A DNA stretch of 29,967 nt from a virus: positions 1 through 29,967 of IMG/VR virus record IMGVR_UViG_3300042307_002248, one strand, 5' to 3'. A program made the position numbers and the translations under genes. Shown here in pieces: positions 29,631-29,967 of the stretch; position 1 is the first letter of the stretch, and every line of letters starts with the position of its first letter. Below the pieces are notes generated by a model. That model was not told the origin of the DNA. It did no database searches and worked only from the letters and a program-made list of their open reading frames with translations.

Positions 29631-29967
29631 GGGCGGGCGCTCGCCCAACGGGATGAAAGGGAGGGCGGAATAAGCGCGCGCAGGCGGATTTGGCGGTGGT
29701 TCGAAAACGCGCTGGTGGCTCGGGGCTCGGGGTTCGAGGTTCGGGGCGGGCGTAGCCCGCCTCGGGCGCGGAGTCGGGCCGCGGCGAGGCTGGGCGAGCA
29801 CGGCACGACGGAGCCGCGTGCCAGGGGCACGCAAAGCGCGCCGAGTCGCCAGCGGAGCGATGCGGCGAGGACGCGCGGGGCCACCGCGCCGGCTGGGCGG
29901 CGGGGGGAAGCTCCCCCCGTGAACGAGCTTGCGAGTGAACTTGGGGGGGCGCCTGGCGGCCGGCCGG
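29631..29967. other. GC-rich region upstream of terS, with a heptad repeat and a strong hairpin
   Basis: No gene is supported in this stretch. A heptanucleotide repeat of the GGNTCGN type (units GGCTCGG, GGCTCGG, GGTTCGA, GGTTCGG) lies at 29717-29750. A perfect 8-bp hairpin CGGGGGGA-AGC-TCCCCCCG lies at 29901-29919. The open frames here on the minus strand are composition artefacts of very high GC content. Confidence 0.55.

Noticed and set aside
29258-29884. Long minus-strand frame overlapping terS
   Set aside because: It is rich in Ser, Arg and Pro from GC-rich shadow translation; the terS frame in the other phase has the terminase-like features.

Overview
The window is GC-rich bacterial DNA made almost entirely of accessory genes. 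The organism is not directly identifiable. Degenerate 7-bp tandem repeats in the phage intergenic DNA, a Mu-like head module, and the integrase, zinc-finger and recombinase variants make me favour Verrucomicrobiota (Opitutales-like); this is inference.

Left part (1-5.4 kb): a decayed IS630 transposase, then a three-way chimeric ORF (minus strand) joining the start of a small phage gene, the C-terminal part of a DISARM-type SNF2 helicase and the tail of a tyrosine integrase. A Doc/Fic-type toxin-antitoxin pair follows, with the toxin frameshifted at a T9 run. Next come second copies of prophage pieces: a small membrane protein, a terminator, a small wHTH protein and an intact tyrosine integrase. 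Upstream of the integrase lie a 25-bp tRNA-Ser 3' end (att core) and three 9-bp candidate arm sites.

Middle-left (5.4-9.8 kb): a plus-strand cluster encodes a zinc-finger protein (frameshifted at an A8 run), an atypical large serine recombinase and two divergent ParB/RepB-like proteins. The last three overlap by 4 nt each. An imperfect 25-bp direct repeat (23/25) flanks the cluster, so it may be a discrete mobile unit.

Middle (9.97-22.4 kb): a plus-strand defence island. An XRE-HTH/PD-(D/E)XK fusion precedes a tightly packed run: hsdM, hsdS, an FRG-domain protein, a TIR-domain protein, hsdR, an AIPR-family protein, a DUF3800 protein and a small unrecognised protein. Overlaps of 4-11 nt and gaps of at most about 25 nt suggest one transcription unit. 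In it, a type I restriction-modification system would be coupled to candidate abortive-infection effectors.

Right part (22.5-30 kb): a minus-strand prophage packaging and head module. It reads terS, terL, DUF935 portal with a gpF-like tail, Mu gpI-like protease split from its scaffold half, two paralogous decoration-like proteins, major capsid protein, terminator and two small membrane proteins.

Two regulatory-looking patterns recur in the phage DNA. One is a TTGACA(C) box 12-14 nt before seven start codons, including a probable internal scaffold start. The other is families of degenerate heptanucleotide tandem repeats immediately upstream of other phage genes.
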